Made by a program: the position numbers and the translations under genes. From Rhododendron vialii (lineage: Eukaryota; Streptophyta; Magnoliopsida; Ericales; Ericaceae), in NCBI RefSeq assembly GCF_030253575.1, contig NC_080569.1:2810001-2874000 (forward strand): a stretch of DNA of 64,000 nucleotides. The letters run 5' to 3'. Every line of letters starts with the position of its first letter. The first letter of the stretch is position 1. Below, piece after piece: positions 25,406 through 37,374 of this stretch. The notes under the pieces are model-generated. The model had not been told where the DNA came from and searched no databases. It saw nothing but the letters and a program-made list of their open reading frames with translations.

Positions 25406-25734
25406 ATTGACGGTATAAAAATATGGGCCAACATTCAAGCCCGGCCCACTTTCAGCAATCTACATTCTCTCCATTGAGGTCTGATCAACAATTTTTCTCA
25501 AGGGGAATCTCTTTTGAGCAAAGATCTGGTCATGGGCGGGTTTCTGAGATCAGAGACTGGGCCAGCCCAGTTAGATTGGTCTCCGTTTCTGGGCCAAGAG
25601 AATGAAAATTCTTGGTGTCCAGTGGAGACTGGGAAGGGACTGAATCCTACAGAATGACCTTTTAATGGTCTGAAGAAAAGAGAAGATAGAGATTTCTGAA
25701 CTTCTTTTTGTACTATCATTTCATTCATTTCTCT

Positions 25735-25905
25735 GGGATGGGAGATGCTGCCAAGCACGGGGTGTCGAGCGGCCCATCCATTTGCTCATTTCGGAACGAA
25801 CGGCTTGAATCTAATCCAAGTGCATAAAAATCTCAACCGTCCGTTGCTCGGATTAAAATTTGAGCTGTTTATTGCCGAGATGAATGGACTGATGAACCGC
25901 TTGGA
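25735..25905. repeat. Dispersed repeat, copy 1
   Basis: About 170 bp that matches 47385-47575 in the opposite orientation. Shared words include CATCTCGGCAAT, GATTCAA and GCTCGACAC. Family unknown. Confidence 0.65.
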
Positions 25906-26024
25906 ACCCCAGTCAAAAAAACAAAATTTAAAAATGCTGAAGGGACATAAAGTTGAGAGAGAAAGCTGGAAAAAAAAAACAAAAAAAACTTCTTTCAGGC
26001 CGTACATGTCAAAACTAGAATGTA

Positions 26025-26243
26025 GAACTCCTTTCGTCCCTAAATAAGTGTCCAGCGCGCAAAACTAAGCCTTCAAAAAGATACATTTGTTTCGTTAAAA
26101 AAATTAAATTTTTTTTCACAAATCAATAGATAACAATGAGTTCTATTAGATTGTGTACAAAAATTAAATTTTTTAATAAAAAATATGTATGTTTTGTAAA
26201 GCCTAATTTTGCATGCCGGACACTTATTTAGGGACGGAGGGAG
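26025..26243. mobile_element. Stowaway MITE (about 219 bp)
   Basis: CTCCTTTCGTCCCTAAATAA at the left and GGGACGGAGGGAG preceded by TTATTTA at the right are classic Stowaway ends, flanked by TA at 26023-26024 and 26244-26245. AAGTGTCC and GGACACTT continue the inverted repeat. Confidence 0.9.
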
Positions 26244-26404
26244 TAGCACTTTGAAGTCCCCATGGGCTCTTTGAAGGGAATATGTGCTTTACCAAGAGAG
26301 AGAACTTGTGAATGCTAAAGTGGACAAAATTCCTTGTCAAGATAAAATTTTAGAGAAACAATCACATTTTGCATGCTCTTTCCTGACTTTGAAAAGGGTC
26401 CCTT

Positions 26405-26480
26405 ACCAAGGGTAGCTCAAGTGACAACAGAGATGAACTATAAACTCAGACATCTTGAGTTTGAAACTTGACAACCTCTT
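26405..26480 (+). repeat. Possible tRNA-like SINE head
   Basis: GGTAGCTCAAGTGACA resembles an A box and TTGAGTTTGAAACTTG a weak B box, about 45 bases apart. No tail or target duplication was found. Confidence 0.3.
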
Positions 26481-26878
26481 TGAACCAGAGCGTAAGAGAG
26501 AAATATCTGGCGAATCCAATAGTCTCGGCGTAGATGGCCAGCGTTTGACCGGATCGGGGAGGAGAATAATCAAAATACACGTAAGCTGATCCAGGCGGTT
26601 GAAAAAAAGGATCCCCTTTTCCTCTTGCCTTGTCTCAAAGACACCTTTGGCAATAGAGAGGGGAGTAGAGCAAATTCTAAGACCCCACCACCTCTTTTAT
26701 TACATTCAGAAAGATGATGGTCCATGTATGTAACCAACTGATCCATCACACCCCTTCCAAAACATAACAAGACAATGACAGAACAATGGGAGGTAGATGG
26801 GAAAAGTTTAGGGACCAACTGGGATTCTTCCGTAGCCGTTTGCATACCTTATGGACATGTGGCCCACGAGCGTTTGAA

Positions 26879-27037
26879 CAGCAGTGCTATGCCCACCGTT
26901 CTGTTTCATCGTTCAAGAATCACCGCTAAACATCTCACGGTCCATTTCGGCAATCAAAAAACTTTTCTAGAAAAGAGTTTTGGACCGTCCAAAACACTTT
27001 CGAGGGCGGTGGAAAGAGCGGTAAATATTGAATAGTG
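26879..27037. mobile_element. ACCGCTCT-family inverted-repeat element, copy 2
   Basis: Shares CAGCAGTGCTA at its left with the 23.13 kb copy, and AGAGCGGTAAA at its right. The inner hairpin is AAAACTTTTCTAGAAAAGAG followed by TTTGGACCGTCC. Confidence 0.6.
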
Positions 27038-27124
27038 GGTGTAGACTTTCTGATGTTTGGTGTTTTAAAGTGAGAGCAACCAAGCATTCCACGTTATGAA
27101 AGGATAAGGTTTCAGATTTTTTTT

Positions 27125-27490
27125 CTTCTAAATCCTTACCTTTGAAACTCTATTGACAATTAAAGTTATCTCATCGTTTCCGTCCAACTTTTCTGTATTT
27201 CCGAATCATATCCAAAATTGTAAAAAAGAAAAATGTACTAGTCTCTCTTTTCCCTAGTCCAAGCCAACTTGCCTCGAAAGAGCTTTTTGATACTTTGCGA
27301 GCTAGTTTCCCACTGGCCGTTACCTTTGCATCTCTATTGATGATTAACATTATCTCATCATGAGGTTTCCGTCCAACTTTTATGTATTCCCAAATCTTAT
27401 CAGTAATTGTATAAGAAATATTAGTCTATAATCTATTTTTTCCCATAATTGGGTGACCGAGCCAGCTTACTTTTTGAGCTAATCTCCTAC
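27125..27490. repeat. Old tandem duplication, about 185 bp period
   Basis: The stretch from about 27135 (TTACCTTTGAAACTCTATTG, then TTTCCGTCCAACTTTT) recurs diverged from about 27320 (TTACCTTTGCATCTCTATTG, then TTTCCGTCCAACTTTT). No protein is evident. Confidence 0.75.
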
Positions 27491-29840
27491 TGGGACAAGG
27501 GCTGAGACAAAATTTGTAAATAGTGAGATCAAATACCTACAACCATTAAGGATATGTTCGAAGGTGATAATGATGAAGTGCAAAAATGGAGTTTTACCAG
27601 GGCTCTTAAGGTATTTTCCGAGAATATGGATGGTTAAATGAACGACAAAAAAGATTTTAAAACTACAATACCAAGATAATTTGGTTTCATCACCAAGTTA
27701 CCCATGTCGTGACAAAACCTTGATTTTTCGAGGTCTACAAACTTAACGGTCCGGATCATGTTTAACGGTTCGGGACGAGGCCCAAGGGGCACAACAGCCT
27801 GCTATAGAACCTAACCTGCAATGCCCTTGGGTTCCGATAGAATCACCTCAACATCAACCTGGCACACAGGTGTACCCTCTTCAGTCAGGCAACCATCAAG
27901 AACAAAGACAATTCACAGAACCAGACAATCTGTTGAGCTTACAAGGAAAGGTGAAAGGTCCCTCCTCGAAGGTTTGAAGAGTTTTTGTGGACAAGAAATT
28001 GATGGAACATCATTCTTCGCAGAAGAATTTCAAAGATATTTTGTGCCACCAAAATAAACAAGACCCTACAACAAACTTCTTCTGATTCTAGCTCTAATAC
28101 TTGACCACCATGGGTGAGAAATTTCACGTGAAACCCAAAATTAAAAATGAGGCTAATTCACTTCAAATGTCCTTGACAAACTATCCTCGAACATCAGGCC
28201 ACTGGCTATCAACTAGGAAATAAGTGAAGCTTTGATAATCTTAAGGGAAAGAGAAAACAAGCATTAGCCAACAATTATAGCCCTAATAGTCCCGTAAAAC
28301 AAACCGACCGTTAATTCTCTTCAACGCAGAGATCAAACTCCAAGGCTTATATTAGAGCAAACAAGAAACCTTCTCATCGACGCAATATGATGGAAGTGGT
28401 CATTAGACTCGTTTCTCTGCTAATCACGAGGGTGCATTTTATTTTACTCAGCGCGTTACTCAGCTAATCGTGAGGGCACATTTTAGTTGTATCTCATGCC
28501 GCGCAGTTGGTATCTCAAATCTTGTTTTCTCTGTGTTTCACAATCCCATCCTTGTCTTAGTCTACAAGAAACAAAATTTCTGTACTCTAATCCACTAATC
28601 ATAGAAACTCTTCAAAAGAAAGGGCAACTAATCACGATCTAAAGTCCTGAAGATGAACATCTCCAGAAAGTCCTGTTCAATACATGTAGGTGGCAATTCA
28701 GTACTACAAACTTGCACCCAGTGATCATAAGGGAAGATGCAGCACTGACATGATGTCTTCAAGGAACTGCGGAGATGACTATCAAAAGACTTCCTAGCAG
28801 GGCCAAAATAAACATGAGATGGAGACAGTGAAAAGTTTGGGGCCTGATAGACAAAGCATGTTCAATACTAGTCATTGAGCAGCATTTCACATCAAAATGC
28901 AGGGGCTACACAGCAGTTGCTGATAAAACGTCTAGGAACTGCTAATGTTGGGTACCTTATGTTAGTATACCAGCAGAGTCGAGGAAAATTAACGAGCAAG
29001 ATTTAATTGTCAGATGCCAATCCAAAAAATGGGGACTTAACTAGTAAAAACGTGTAGACAAATGACACAATTATGGAATAAACATCAAGAAACGGTATAT
29101 CCAAAAACCTGTATAGCAACTCATCTAATTTATGTTCAATAAGAACTGAATGATTTCAAATGCGCTTCTCCTTTCAATAGGGCCCTTGATAGGCCTTTCG
29201 ATGTGCATATTATAGTGCACCTTCAAAGAATATCAAATCCAAGAGAAATATACTTCAGAGTTAGAGAAGGCAGTTCCCATTGGTAGACATGAAGTGGAAG
29301 AACTAAGTCATAATATGTACAAAACATGTAACTCAATCCTCCAAACCAGTCACAGAAATAAACTCGGCAAAAATCATAGTAACGGTGTTTCAATGCAACT
29401 TCCCACGATTCACGACAGAGAGTGTGTAGTGACATTCACAGATTCAATGAGAACTTGCCTACGAGTACTGTTTTTCCCACGTACACAGAACGGCTACCAA
29501 GGCGCATAGTCAAGAAAATAGAGCTCTGAATTAGATAGGATCAAACTGATCCACCACTCTCCCGCTCACTTTAAAGGAGGGCTAGTGACAGGTTGAAACC
29601 TGCCCAACCCAAACCAAGGGGCGAACCAACAACAACAAATACGATGAAAGTAGGGGTATCCCGATGTTCATATTGAGTCAAACTCAAGAAATCCTTAGTA
29701 AAGATCAGTTTTCTCTTCCATTCTACTGTAAATTTCTTTCAAGCAAATATGCACACACACGAAAAGAAAATCACAATAAAACTAAACAAGATTCAAGCAC
29801 GCTACTTAAGAACAGTATGCTTTACGCAATACTACAACTA
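27491..29840. other. Gene-free stretch, nothing recognised
   Basis: No gene, RNA or bounded repeat could be supported. A similar phrase, CTAATCACGAGGGTGCATTT and CTAATCGTGAGGGCACATTT, occurs twice near 28420 and 28464. Part of it may be the far 3' side of the HSP20-like transcription unit. Confidence 0.5.
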
Positions 29841-29843
29841 CTA

Positions 29844-30058
29844 ACCTTTGGATTGTGAGAAAGTGTGCGATAAGAAATGGGAGCCTTTTCTCACCAAACC
29901 TCAGCAAAATGGTGAGATTTGGCGAGAAATGGGACGGAGCCAATCAAAAAATATCCTTTCGTACTTTTCTCTCTATTTCTCGCCAAATTACTCAATTCGC
30001 AAGAAATTCTAATCTTTTCCTTTATTTTCTTATCAAATCCCTCAATCCAAAGGGGCAG
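29844..30058. mobile_element. CCCCTTTGGAT-family MITE, copy 1
   Basis: Ends CCTTTGGATTGTGAGAAAG and, inverted, CTGCCCCTTTGGATTGAGG. The shared interior ATGGGA(C)GGAGCCAATCAAAA matches the 45.3 kb copy. It lies in the probable 3' UTR or flank of the HSP20-like gene. Confidence 0.75.
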
Positions 30059-30155
30059 AAAGAAAGGCAATTCCTCATTGAAGCGTTAAACCGTTCATTA
30101 ACACATTCCAGGATCAACTTCAAACGACAGCTGAACTTCCAACAAACACAAATCG

Positions 30156-30160
<5 letters not shown>

Positions 30161-30201
<41 letters not shown>
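30161..30201. repeat. GA microsatellite
   Basis: About 20 GA units starting 12 bases past the HSP20-like stop codon, in its 3' UTR. Confidence 0.97.
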
Positions 30202-30203
<2 letters not shown>

Positions 30204-30212
30204 CGTATTGAA

Positions 30213-30719
30213 TTACTGTACAAGAACAAGCCGTCCACCCCAAATACCCCCTTCATCATCACCAGCATCCAAACCCTCAAAGTTGGCATCTTTAGGCACC
30301 GTCACAACGAGCTCGCCGTCGCTATAACCGGCGGTGGCCATCTCCGGCATCGTCGCCGCCGGGAGCCGGAACCTCCAAACATCAAGCTCCAGCCCACCCG
30401 CCGCAAAATCGACGTCGCCGTTCCCTCTAATCACGATCTTCGTCACCCCCGGGTAGATCTCGACCGTCTGGGCCCTGGCGTCGGCGCCGACTTCTTCCTC
30501 GTCGGTGCTGACGACAAACCGGAAGGAATCGGCGGTTTCTTGGATCGAAACGTCGGCGTCTGAGCGGAAGGGGAGTTCCAGAACCTTGGCGAAGATGTGG
30601 GGGAGCCGACGGAGCTTCTTCTGGCGGCAGGCTGCGAGAGCGGTGGCTTCGGAGAGGGTGGAAGCGACGTCGTAGCGGAGGGTGATGTTGCGCTTTCGAG
30701 GGGCCGGGTGGACCTTCAT
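30213..30719 (-). CDS. HSP20-like chaperone superfamily protein
   Basis: An intronless minus-strand gene of 168 residues with ATG at 30717-30719. It starts MKVHPAPRKRNITLRYDVAS, has the conserved block LRRLPHIFAKVLELPFRSDA, then VEIYPGVTKIVIRG and LDVWRFRLP, and ends in a DGELVVTVPK strand. This matches a plant family annotated as HSP20-like (alpha-crystallin fold) of unknown function, related to Arabidopsis At5g02480. The beta-sandwich strands and the terminal VTVPK are typical of the fold, but a classical heat-shock IXI tail is not evident, so stress induction should not be assumed. The coding region is markedly GC-rich compared with its surroundings. The start is supported because it coincides with the conserved family N-terminus. 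Confidence 0.82.
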   Translation of the reverse strand: MKVHPAPRKRNITLRYDVASTLSEATALAACRQKKLRRLPHIFAKVLELPFRSDADVSIQETADSFRFVVSTDEEEVGADARAQTVEIYPGVTKIVIRGNGDVDFAAGGLELDVWRFRLPAATMPEMATAGYSDGELVVTVPKDANFEGLDAGDDEGGIWGGRLVLVQ

Positions 30720-30977
30720 GGCGTCGAGTTGAGGGAAAAGTTTGGGACCCTTTTTGGGGGTTTTTGATTTGGAACCCTAAAATTTGATCGATCAAGATAT
30801 GAGTGTTGCAGAAGTTCAAAGTCTTGAGACGAGACCTGGACGAATATTGCAAGAAAGAAAGAGGTATACGTATATGGGTGTGTATATATAAATATTCTTA
30901 GCTTAGAGTGGGGAGGCGTTTTTGGTAGAATCGAACTGGGTTTAGATTTGATACCCAAAAAAATGGAAGATGGGTTC

Positions 30978-31009
<32 letters not shown>

Positions 31010-31928
31010 CGAGAAAGGGAAGAGGGAATCCGCCGCAGTACAAGTGCAATCATCAACTCATGGAAAATCCGGGTAAAAGAATGAAATTGATCAAACATTT
31101 TTTTTTTAATGATTTTTTAGCACCTGAATTTACCAAACAATCCTTGAAAACACTTTTCATACCGTAAATTATAAGGACTGATTGATAAATTCACGTGCTA
31201 ATAGACAAAAAAGAAAATGCGTGCATTAGACAGGGGGTGTGTAAATCAATTTTCCAAAATAATTAAACTTATGAAAATTGTGCCATGTCCGTTTGATACA
31301 TCGAAGCTCACATTACAGTTTTAACTTTTAAATACAGTTGTATTTGAATTTTTTCTATATTATAAAAATAATTCCACACTAATTTTTTTATATCCACATT
31401 TTTTCTAGTGAATTTTTTTATATCCACACTTTTCTAGTGAAAAATACATACACTTTCAATAATAAAAAAGGAAGCGGTGAAAATTAGTCCCACGAAATTA
31501 TTGTTCTCATATTTTTTTATTAGGAATTACTAATGCACTGAATCACAAAAATAAACCTAGGATCAAAAGAAATGTGCTTATGAAAATTAATTTTTCTCAA
31601 AATATAACATAAAATTATGTTGTTGGAAAATTAGGAAATTAATCTAAAAAAAAATAAAATAGAAAGCCTCATAAAACTGTCATGAGCAATAGGTGTTAAG
31701 TGATCCATCAGATAATGGAACCCGCGCTAATGTGATGGGAAGTAATCATACAACATCTCATGGTAGTGTTCCAAGAATGATGGATAATCAATTGTATCAT
31801 AAGACCCTAAAACCAGCTCTACGATGAATAATTGAATATAACGCAAATTCGAATAGAAACTGGTGCGCTGATCTACTCCTCTCTTTCTTCTTTTTGTAAA
31901 TGTTTCTAGTTTTAGAAAATAGTCAATA

Positions 31929-32198
31929 CTCTATTGGTTTCAATTTGTTTGTCTTTTTTTTTTTTTTAAATAACGTGATAACATTTTTAAATCATCAACT
32001 TTCCAAAACTTACCTTCCAACTATTAAAAATATTGTTGCGTTAATTAAATAGATCTTTCTTTCAATCCCGATGATTATTAGGTAAAAGTCAAAAGGGAGA
32101 ATTTACAAAATTTGTTTCATTAACTTCTCAAATTAGACAGAAAAAAATTAGGACAAATAAAAGTCATAAAGTGAACAAATTATTTGAGACGGTGGAAG
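31929..32198. mobile_element. Old Stowaway-like MITE (270 bp)
   Basis: Degenerate ends: CTCTATTGGTTTCAATTTGT at the left and, inverted, CTTCCACCGTCTCAAATAAT at the right, flanked by TA at 31927-31928 and 32199-32200. Confidence 0.65.
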
Positions 32199-32661
32199 TA
32201 GCTAACAAAAGCGCCAATCTTATTATTGAAGAATAATTGCCGCACTTCACTTTCTTCTAAATGCACTTCAGAATTTGCCGTTTATTTTGTCTGGGCCTTT
32301 GACAATTGTGTTATATGTACCCTTTAATTACTAGTACTAAAAGTTAATTTTGTTAATGCATTTACAAAAAATGTAAAGTACAAAAATCAATCCACTGTGC
32401 ATATTGACGTTTCTATAGTAACTTCTTTTTCATTTTTCTCTATATATAACTTATTTTTTCTTTTCAATTTAAAATGGTCCAAATTTGCATGTAACCGAAA
32501 AAGGGGACTTTCGTGGAAGTTTCCAGGTTTTATGCATGTTTCTGAAAATGCAAAACAGCCTTCAATTATAGGACATAAAGTAATGTATAGTATATTGTAG
32601 GAAAAGACGTGAATTTTCTTTATCCTAATAGCTATTTTATTTTTTATTTCGTGAGTAATGC

Positions 32662-32853
32662 AGGGTGTCTCGGGTCAGCTTGTAAGCACCTTGGACTAAT
32701 CCCTATAGCGCCCTTCCACAACCATTTTACACGCTTTCGCACGAGGATGAGATAATCCCAAAAGTTATTGTCAAGGAAAATCGAACCTGAGACCTTAGAA
32801 TGAAGCAAATATCTATGTCCCAGATTAAGACCACTCGATCGACCCCTCGGGAT
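32662..32853 (-). repeat. tRNA-derived SINE, copy A
   Basis: Read on the minus strand, the head carries an A-box-like GATCGAGTGGTC and the B box GGTTCGATTT. The 3' part reads GGATTAGTCCAAGGTGCTTA and then AGCTGACCCGAGACACC. That tail is shared with the copies at 50.5 and 58.7 kb. Target duplication not resolved. Confidence 0.8.
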
Positions 32854-33717
32854 TTCCTAATATCTAACTTTCTTCTCCATCTTTAATAAACACCAAACAT
32901 TATGAATATCACCATAATCTAACGTCCAATTGTTCAATTTTGGACCACCCACAAACATATTCCCAACTCACACGACACGTTTTTGACAAAACTTTGATAG
33001 TAGAGAGAGACAATTAATGACTCATTGAATAACTTTATAAGTTAGTAATTTTGTTGCAAGTGTATCAATCCCGCAAAATTAATGAGTTTAATTTTCCTTT
33101 TAAATAATATTTAACAGAAAAAACAATTCTATATGTAGCTAGCTAGGATCAGCTGAAAACATGCCGCCAGCTGTACGTTAAGCAGCCAATGGTAGAAAGG
33201 TCCCGGTCAACGATATTGCTAGCCTGGTAGATCTTAATTAGGTCGAACATAATGTAACACAGTCAATGTTCTAAATCCATGACTAGATCCAAAGTATATG
33301 CCACTAATTTATCACTATCTCTCACATCGGTGTTGCCTCATGCTTATTATTATTTTTTTTTGATCCGCATGCTTATTATTTAGTTATTTATTTATTTACA
33401 TATATCTTGACATTGAAAGAAGTGCTTACTCTAGTTTGCATGCCATGATTTTAAATTTTTAATACATCGGCGCACCCAAATAAGTAAGAGAGAGAGATTC
33501 TCGACGAAGAGATATCATAAATCATACTAATTGAGATCTTGATTTCTTTACATTGTTTAATAATTTTTTTTATAATTCAGATATTCGGACTAGGTTAATT
33601 ATATTTCTTAATACGTACTCAACATGTTTCTAATACTTCAAGTAATAATTCTCACTGCAAAACACAGTTTGCTTCTTGTTATTTTAGTTTCATAAGATCT
33701 TATTGCATTTTGTCGCT

Positions 33718-33930
33718 TCTATTTGATAGGTAGGCAGGAGTACGTGCAAACCAGTCGAATCGAGCTTTGTAGTGTTTGAGCTCGGCTCGTTTACAAAATA
33801 AGCCCAAAGCTCAAGTTTGTTTCTATTTGATAGGTAGGCAAGGATGCAAAAGAGCCGGGCCGAACTTTGTAGTGTTTAAGCTCAACTGATTTATTAAACG
33901 AGCCCAAAGCTCGAGCTCATATATGATTTT
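33718..33930. repeat. 104-bp tandem duplication, GAGCTCG-rich
   Basis: TCTATTTGATAGGTAGGCA starts two copies at 33718 and 33822. Each continues through CTTTGTAGTGTTT(G/A)AGCTC and AGCCCAAAGCTC. Further GAGCCGAGCT words run to about 34020. Confidence 0.85.
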
Positions 33931-34433
33931 GTTTTTAAATGACTCACACCTTGTCAATTTACTAAACGAGCCGAGCTTATAGAAATGAGCTGAGTTTTTT
34001 TTTTTTTTTGAGCTGAGGAGTGTTATGCTTGGCTCATTTACACATAAAAAAATGGGTTCTGCGCGCTATTACCACTAATTTTGTACGATTTTAATAGAAA
34101 TTCTTAAAGAGCTCTTAGAGATGCTATTAGGTTAATAATGATACATGGTATATATATGAATTTAAAAAGGGGTCCATGATTTAAGAAGTGTTAATTAGCG
34201 TGGCCTTTTAATATTGTCAAGGAGGTTACAAGTCCTTTTCGGTCAAATTAATAATAGGTTGAGAAACAAAAGAATTTGAAAGGATATATTAAGGAAGAAG
34301 ATGTCCTATTCATTCCCCCAACAAAAGCCCCAAACATATTTTAATCATGAATATATGATGATGATGATCGATAAGCTAATTCAAGATGCTATAATATCAA
34401 ACCGACCTTATTAATTTCCACTTGAAAGCTTCA

Positions 34434-34636
34434 TGAACAGAATTTAATATTGGAGACGGCTTGTGTGTAAACTGCATCCCTTGTAATCCAGACAATTCCG
34501 GCCTCGGTTCACTTTCATTTTGATGATTCGATTCATTCACATTGAAAAGCTTATTGCTGAGTACTATTATTCGCATTGAACAAAATTTAGTATTGGAGAT
34601 GGGCTTGTGTGTTGACTGCATCCCGTGTAATCTGAA
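34434..34636. repeat. Direct duplication, about 58 bp units, 142 bp apart
   Basis: TGTGTGTAAACTGCATCCCT (34464 on) and TGTGTGTTGACTGCATCCCG (34605 on) lie within longer similar blocks beginning GAACAGAATTTAATATTGGA and GAACAAAATTTAGTATTGGA. Confidence 0.85.
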
Positions 34637-34654
34637 ATGATTTGGTTAAAGGGT

Positions 34655-35190
34655 GAAAATGGCACCATAAAACGAAGTACTGAGTCGTTTCAGACCCTGT
34701 GGGATTCTGGTAACTCATGGGGCTCAACTTCCACTCGTATAGTCACGTAATTATTCAAAATAGCATTCGCTTTTGCTCTAAATTTTTACTCTGCGCTCAC
34801 CCTCTCATCTTCGCACTCACGAATTTTAGTTGTTTGAGAGGTTTTTGAAAGACACTTTCACGCTCGCCCACGCATTATATGACTTAGCTTCCAATGGCTT
34901 AAGAATAAGAAATCACACGACTACTACCACACTGAAATGATTAAAATCCCAACTTTTAGACCAATCACTTGTTTCGTATTCTGGATTCAGTCATCAACAT
35001 CACTTCACTGCAATTTCCTGGTCCGTTCATGTAAAATTTCTCAACTTTCTATGAGAAAAATGATACATACCCAACAGTTTGTTTAACGTTTTTTTTTTTT
35101 TTTTTTCATTTCCTTCAGCGCTATAGTGATTAATTCAGTTTTTCTCTTATATATCTGCTTCCTTAATAGATCTGATCATTGTTGTACCAC
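34655..35190 (+). repeat. Diverged copy of the PNRC-like gene's upstream/5'-UTR region
   Basis: Blocks match 38222-38570 in the same order and orientation. Near 34995, CATCACTTCACTGCAA is identical to 38421. GGCTCAACTTCCA matches at 34720 and 38304, TAAAATTTCTCA at 35033 and 38452, and ATCTGCTTCCTT at 35152 and 38540. The coding part is not present after 35190. This copy carries about 160 bases more between two blocks. Confidence 0.8.
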
Positions 35191-35242
35191 CGAATCCAGC
35201 GAAGAATCGATGGAATTATTTTGCTGGTTAAAAAGTACAGCA

Positions 35243-35390
35243 TTGCGGCCAGGTTATCTATATGTTGGCGGCCATTTTGCCAAAGCTCACGACCACATTG
35301 TAGAAGTTTGCAGCCACGTGGAATAAGCTTGCGGCCACTTTTCCAAAGCTCGCGGCCAGGTTCTTGAAGTTCGCGGCCATTGTGTCGTTT
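35243..35390. repeat. 21-bp minisatellite
   Basis: GCGGCC-type words recur at 35245, 35268, 35289, 35310, 35331, 35352 and 35373; the last five steps are exactly 21 bases. The unit is roughly GCGGCCA..TT...AAGCT. As the period is a multiple of three, both strands read as heptad repeats, but no gene context supports translation. Confidence 0.9.
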
Positions 35391-37138
35391 TCCATTTTTC
35401 TTGCCAAGCGGGTTTGGATTGTCGAAAATCAGGGCCTGGTAATGCGTAGACAATTGGGTTATCTACTTATCTACCTTGCGGCCTCGGCCTATATTTCCAC
35501 AGGTGATTCATCAAAGCCTGAAATGGCAAGCAATGGGCTCAACTCTTGGGCAGTCCAACTAGCTTTTATAGAGCAAGATCATCACAAGGGTTTTTTCTCC
35601 TCTTCTTTTTTTATCACATCACAAGAGATTCTATGTGCTAATTCTTAATTACTTAAGAAGAAATAAATCGGAGAGATTAAAACAACAAGAATAAAAAGTG
35701 GGTCAAGCCCTGTTCTGGAACCACATTGATAATCCAAAGCAGGCTTGTTCGTTTTGGGATTTTGGATAATGAGTAGATACTAGAGAGATAAATCAGAGTA
35801 ATAATTGAAAGAAATTTATTAGAGACCGTGTGCTGAGAGAAAATTCAAAATCTTGAATTTTAAAATGAACACGGTCAAATTGTTTAAGTCCTGAATTGAA
35901 AAACATTAATTTGATCGAACATGGACAAGTACAGGAACAATTGATAGGTTACTTATGGAAAAAATAATTTTAAACTTTAAGGGGCCAATTGTGTAAAAAA
36001 ACGTAGTAGTTGTTACTGTGCTTTTGGATATTTGATAAAAGGGAAATGATTTTGTCACCCCTTTTTTGTTAACGCTCCTCTCTTGCAAATATATTTTTGG
36101 TCAAAAAATACACTTGCAGGGGAATGACGTTAACAAAAAAGGAGTGGCAAAATCAGGAGCCTTGATAAAGTTGGTTTTTTTATAGAGGTATTTTCTTTTG
36201 AGGGATGCACAAGATTAATAATTCAGATTATTACCGTGGATCCGTGTCAAATTTAAATATCTTTCTCGAGGAGTAATATAGTACTACTAACTTTTATGAG
36301 ATTTGGCTGCGAAAAATATCATTTTTTGTATCGATTCGGACAATAACTTCATTTTCCTTTAATTTACCGTTACATATTGTTTATTGGATTCCATTTGTCT
36401 TGTTTGTTGCCAACAAAGGACCTTAAAATAATTCTCTCTCTCTCCAAAATTAGTTCGCATATGCATAAGTTGGTCTAAACACCTGAACACAAAAAAAAAA
36501 AAAAAGAAGCTTTATTCCACCCTCCATCTTGTTACCGTCCAGGGCCCATGCAAAAAGCAAAGCATCCACTTTGTTTTTCTCCTTTTGGAAGTGCAATAAG
36601 CAAAGCATCCACTTGGTAAACTTTTTGTTTCAGGTCTGCTTTTGTTTTCGGAAGGAAATAAATACTCCACTACTAGTATGATTTATCTTTGTGCTTTTAA
36701 CCTTTATTAAGGGGTTACTTTTTTTTTTTTTTTAATGTTACTTTCTTTTGTATCTTTATTAAATGATTTATTTTTGTAAGAGAAGTACAGAATTTAAACA
36801 AGTTTACCTTAACATTGACCATGACCCAACCCATATCGGGAGTTTGGATATTGTGTATGTGTGTTTAAAGATTCATTATGTCTCTCATTAGTCAACAATT
36901 ATCTATCGAGTTGATACGTGAAATTACCCTCTTGCTCTCCGGTAAAGACCATGACCCAACCTAACCTTTTAACTTTACCATTCTTTCAGCCCCGACAAAT
37001 TTGCACGACTTTTATGGGTCCGAGTGTCCGACACGTATAGGTTCTAATGGCTAATGACGCAACTGCCCTTGAGGTAGGGATAATTGTTTAAATGCACCCA
37101 TCAAATTCCTCGTAGGAACATCTGCTTTTTGTTTAGTA

Positions 37139-37374
37139 CTCCATCCATCCCAAAAGTTAAAATCCACTATGAAAGGACATATAATTTGCGATTAAAAATT
37201 GAGGTACATCCGTTTATAAACTTTAGAATTTCTTGATAATGAATTAAAGAGGTCAATGAATTCTTTAATTTGGTGTTAAGAAGTAAAAAAATTAAGGACA
37301 GGAGCACTTCCTTTTTTTTGATCCAAATTTGCACGTCTTTTTCAAAGTGGACTAATTTTTTGGGACAGATGAAG
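37139..37374. mobile_element. Stowaway-like MITE (236 bp)
   Basis: Ends CTCCATCCATCCCAAAAGTT and, inverted, CTTCATCTGTCCCAAAAAAT with TA at 37137-37138 and 37375-37376. Confidence 0.88.

Larger units (their letters stand above)
16601..30212. other. 13.6 kb gene-free, transposon-rich block
   Basis: Between the OVATE gene and the HSP20-like gene I find no host gene. At least a dozen small DNA elements, satellites and duplications occupy it and are listed separately. The part 22.1-22.8 kb and most of 27.5-29.8 kb show nothing recognisable. Confidence 0.7.

Noticed and set aside
27821-28057. Possible protein fragment
   Set aside because: No recognisable motif, no support from neighbouring frames or repeats.
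30098-30289. Ser/Leu repeat frame
   Set aside because: Translation of the GA microsatellite in the 3' UTR of the HSP20-like gene.
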